The translations under genes and the position numbers were made by a program. The notes beneath the pieces were generated by a model. That model worked only from the letters and a program-made list of their open reading frames with translations, did no database searches and was not told where the DNA came from. A DNA stretch of 14,536 nucleotides from Lachnospiraceae bacterium. GTDB taxonomy: Bacteria > Bacillota > Clostridia > Lachnospirales > Lachnospiraceae. This document shows, piece by piece, positions 12,998 through 14,536 of the stretch (the stretch's first letter is position 1; each line of letters starts with the position of its first letter). Location: positions 1-14,536 of the forward strand of contig CAAFWV010000009.1 in the NCBI GenBank assembly GCA_900766815.1, read 5' to 3'.

Positions 12998-14467
12998 ATG
13001 TTATACGTAGGAATCGATCTCGGTACATCTGCAGTTAAACTGTTACTTATGGATGAGACAGGACATATTCATAAGATTGTATCTAAGGAATACCCTTTAT
13101 ATTTCCCTAATCCGGGATGGTCAGAGCAGAAGCCTGAGGACTGGTATGAGCAGTCAATGGCAGGACTTAAGGAACTGTTAAGCGAATGCGATAAGAGTAA
13201 GGTTGCAGGTATAAGCTTCGGCGGACAGATGCACGGACTTGTAATTCTTGACAGTGATGACAATGTTATCCGTCCCGCACTTCTATGGAACGACGGACGT
13301 ACCTATGAGGAATGTGATTATTTAAATAATGTAATAGGTAAGGATAAGCTTAGCGAATATACTGCCAACATATCCTTTACCGGATTTACGGCACCCAAGA
13401 TCCTGTGGGTGAAGAATAAGGAGCCGGAGAATTTCGCACGTATTGCCAAGATCATGCTTCCTAAGGATTACCTGGCATACAAGCTTTCGGGAGTTCACTG
13501 CACTGATGTATCCGATGCATCGGGAATGCTCCTCTTTGATGTTAAGAACCGTTGCTGGTCTAAGGAGATGATGGAGATCTGCGACGTTAAGGAAGAGCAG
13601 TTAGCCAAGGTATTTGAGAGCTATGAGGTTGTAGGTACACTTAAGCCTGACGTAGCAGATGAGCTTGGCTTATCAACAGAAGTTAAGATTATAGCAGGTG
13701 CGGGTGACAATGCGGCAGCAGCTGTAGGAACAGGTACGGTAGGTGACGGCAGATGTAACATCTCACTCGGTACAAGCGGTACAATCTTTATTTCATCAGA
13801 CAGCTTCGGTGTGGATGAGAACAACGCTCTTCATTCATTTGCCCATGCGGACGGACATTATCATCTTATGGGCTGCATGCTCTCGGCAGCAAGCTGTAAT
13901 AAGTGGTGGATGGAAGAGATTATGCAGACCAAGGATTTCGCAGGAGAGCAGAAGGCAATCGAGAAGCTCGGTGAGAACCATGTATACTTCCTTCCTTATC
14001 TTATGGGAGAGAGATCTCCTCACAACAATCCGAATGCAAGAGGTACATTCATAGGTATGACAATGGATACCACGAGAGCAGACATGTATCAGGCAGTTCT
14101 TGAGGGTGTCGGCTTTGCACTCAGAGATTCATTTGAGGTAGCCAAGTCCCTTGGTATAAAGATTGAGAGAACCAAGATATGCGGTGGTGGAGCCAAGAGT
14201 CCTCTTTGGAAGAAGATTATTGCCAATATCCTTGGAATTAAGGTTGACATAATAGAGTCAGAGGAGGGTCCCGGATACGGCGGAGCAATGCTTGCAGCAG
14301 TCGGCTGTGGAGAGTTCGCCTCAGTTGAGGAGGCAGCAGATAAGCTTGTGAAGGTTATCGACACAGTAGAGCCTGATGCAGAGCTTACTGCCAAGTATGA
14401 TGAGAGATATAATCAGTTCAAGCAGATATATCCGACCGTCAAGCTTGTATTTGATATTATAAAATAG
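12998..14467 (+). CDS. xylB: Xylulokinase (FGGY carbohydrate kinase family)
   Basis: Phosphorylates D-xylulose to xylulose 5-phosphate, feeding the pentose phosphate or phosphoketolase routes. The 489 residues from the ATG at 12998 are the usual length. The N-terminal domain opens with YVGIDLGTSAVKLLLMD (phosphate-binding Asp7). The GGQMHGL motif (Gln77, Met78, His79) is characteristic of xylulokinases, and LLWNDGRT (about 96-102) contributes to the sugar site. The catalytic base is Asp237 in AGAGDNAAAAVGTG, followed by LGTSGT and, near the end, the adenine-site region CGGGAKSPLWKKI. The start is set by AAGGAGG five bases upstream; an upstream in-frame extension from 12896 would translate through the promoter and operator and is rejected. 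No xylA or transporter gene is in the window, so other xylose genes are elsewhere or further downstream. Confidence 0.96.
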   Translation: MLYVGIDLGTSAVKLLLMDETGHIHKIVSKEYPLYFPNPGWSEQKPEDWYEQSMAGLKELLSECDKSKVAGISFGGQMHGLVILDSDDNVIRPALLWNDGRTYEECDYLNNVIGKDKLSEYTANISFTGFTAPKILWVKNKEPENFARIAKIMLPKDYLAYKLSGVHCTDVSDASGMLLFDVKNRCWSKEMMEICDVKEEQLAKVFESYEVVGTLKPDVADELGLSTEVKIIAGAGDNAAAAVGTGTVGDGRCNISLGTSGTIFISSDSFGVDENNALHSFAHADGHYHLMGCMLSAASCNKWWMEEIMQTKDFAGEQKAIEKLGENHVYFLPYLMGERSPHNNPNARGTFIGMTMDTTRADMYQAVLEGVGFALRDSFEVAKSLGIKIERTKICGGGAKSPLWKKIIANILGIKVDIIESEEGPGYGGAMLAAVGCGEFASVEEAADKLVKVIDTVEPDAELTAKYDERYNQFKQIYPTVKLVFDIIK

Positions 14468-14495
14468 CGAAGGACTCAGTTCCGGGCGCTTTTTC
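14466..14495 (+). terminator. Probable terminator of xylB
   Basis: AGCG (14466-14469), overlapping the stop codon, pairs with CGCT (14487-14490), with an inner GGAC/GTTCC stem that has one bulge, followed by TTTT. The last 40 bases of the window are AT-rich and show no gene. Confidence 0.6.
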
Positions 14496-14536
14496 AATAA
14501 TAGTTTGAAACAGTAAGAAATAATAAGGGTAAACTA

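Overview
The window looks like chromosomal DNA from a strictly anaerobic member of the Firmicutes/Clostridia, most likely a Lachnospiraceae organism related to Butyrivibrio or Roseburia. That placement is my inference. It rests on a reverse rubrerythrin with a rubredoxin, a NifS/NifU-type Fe-S pair, a CIRCE-controlled small heat-shock protein, a preQ1 riboswitch on a QueT-type transporter, strong AGGAGG ribosome binding sites and moderate AT-richness. There is no tRNA, rRNA, CRISPR array, transposase or phage gene. The content is mostly housekeeping, and the less ordinary material lies between the genes.

Layout. (1) 1-1440, minus strand: nifS followed by the start of a nifU/iscU-like scaffold gene cut by the window edge. 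Their promoter is overlapped by a pair of IscR/Rrf2-like dyads. (2) 1446-3810, plus strand: pgi (glucose-6-phosphate isomerase) with its own promoter and terminator, then a pyridoxal/pyridoxamine kinase. (3) 3884-4878, plus: an oxidative-stress pair, reverse rubrerythrin then rubredoxin, closed by a strong terminator. (4) 4945-6755, plus: a histidine kinase with almost no extracytoplasmic loop, overlapping an OmpR-type response regulator. (5) 6771-7728, plus: a DUF896 small protein and a phosphoglycolate-phosphatase-like HAD enzyme, ending at a bidirectional terminator. (6) 7757-8351, minus: hsp20 with a perfect CIRCE operator around its -35 box. (7) 8410-10858, plus: an RluA-family pseudouridine synthase and a cardiolipin synthase, separated by a hairpin-rich gap. 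(8) 10859-11079: a GC-rich, strongly self-complementary stretch without a credible gene. (9) 11080-11652, minus: queT under a preQ1-I riboswitch. (10) 11742-14495: a LacI-family regulator (minus) divergent from xylulokinase xylB (plus), with two copies of a near-identical 12-bp operator-like site.

How the parts work together. NifS supplies sulfur and the NifU-like scaffold builds Fe-S clusters, which fits feedback control by an Fe-S-sensing Rrf2 protein. Rubredoxin is a plausible electron donor to reverse rubrerythrin for peroxide removal. XylB phosphorylates xylulose, which then enters the pentose phosphate pathway, and the adjacent LacI protein probably represses it. QueT imports a queuosine precursor and its translation is probably shut off when preQ1 is plentiful.

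I do not see a clear new multi-gene system. The strongest candidates for something undescribed are the structured block at about 10881-11060, the competing hairpins before cls at 9154-9182, and the dyads before the rubredoxin gene at 4566-4619.
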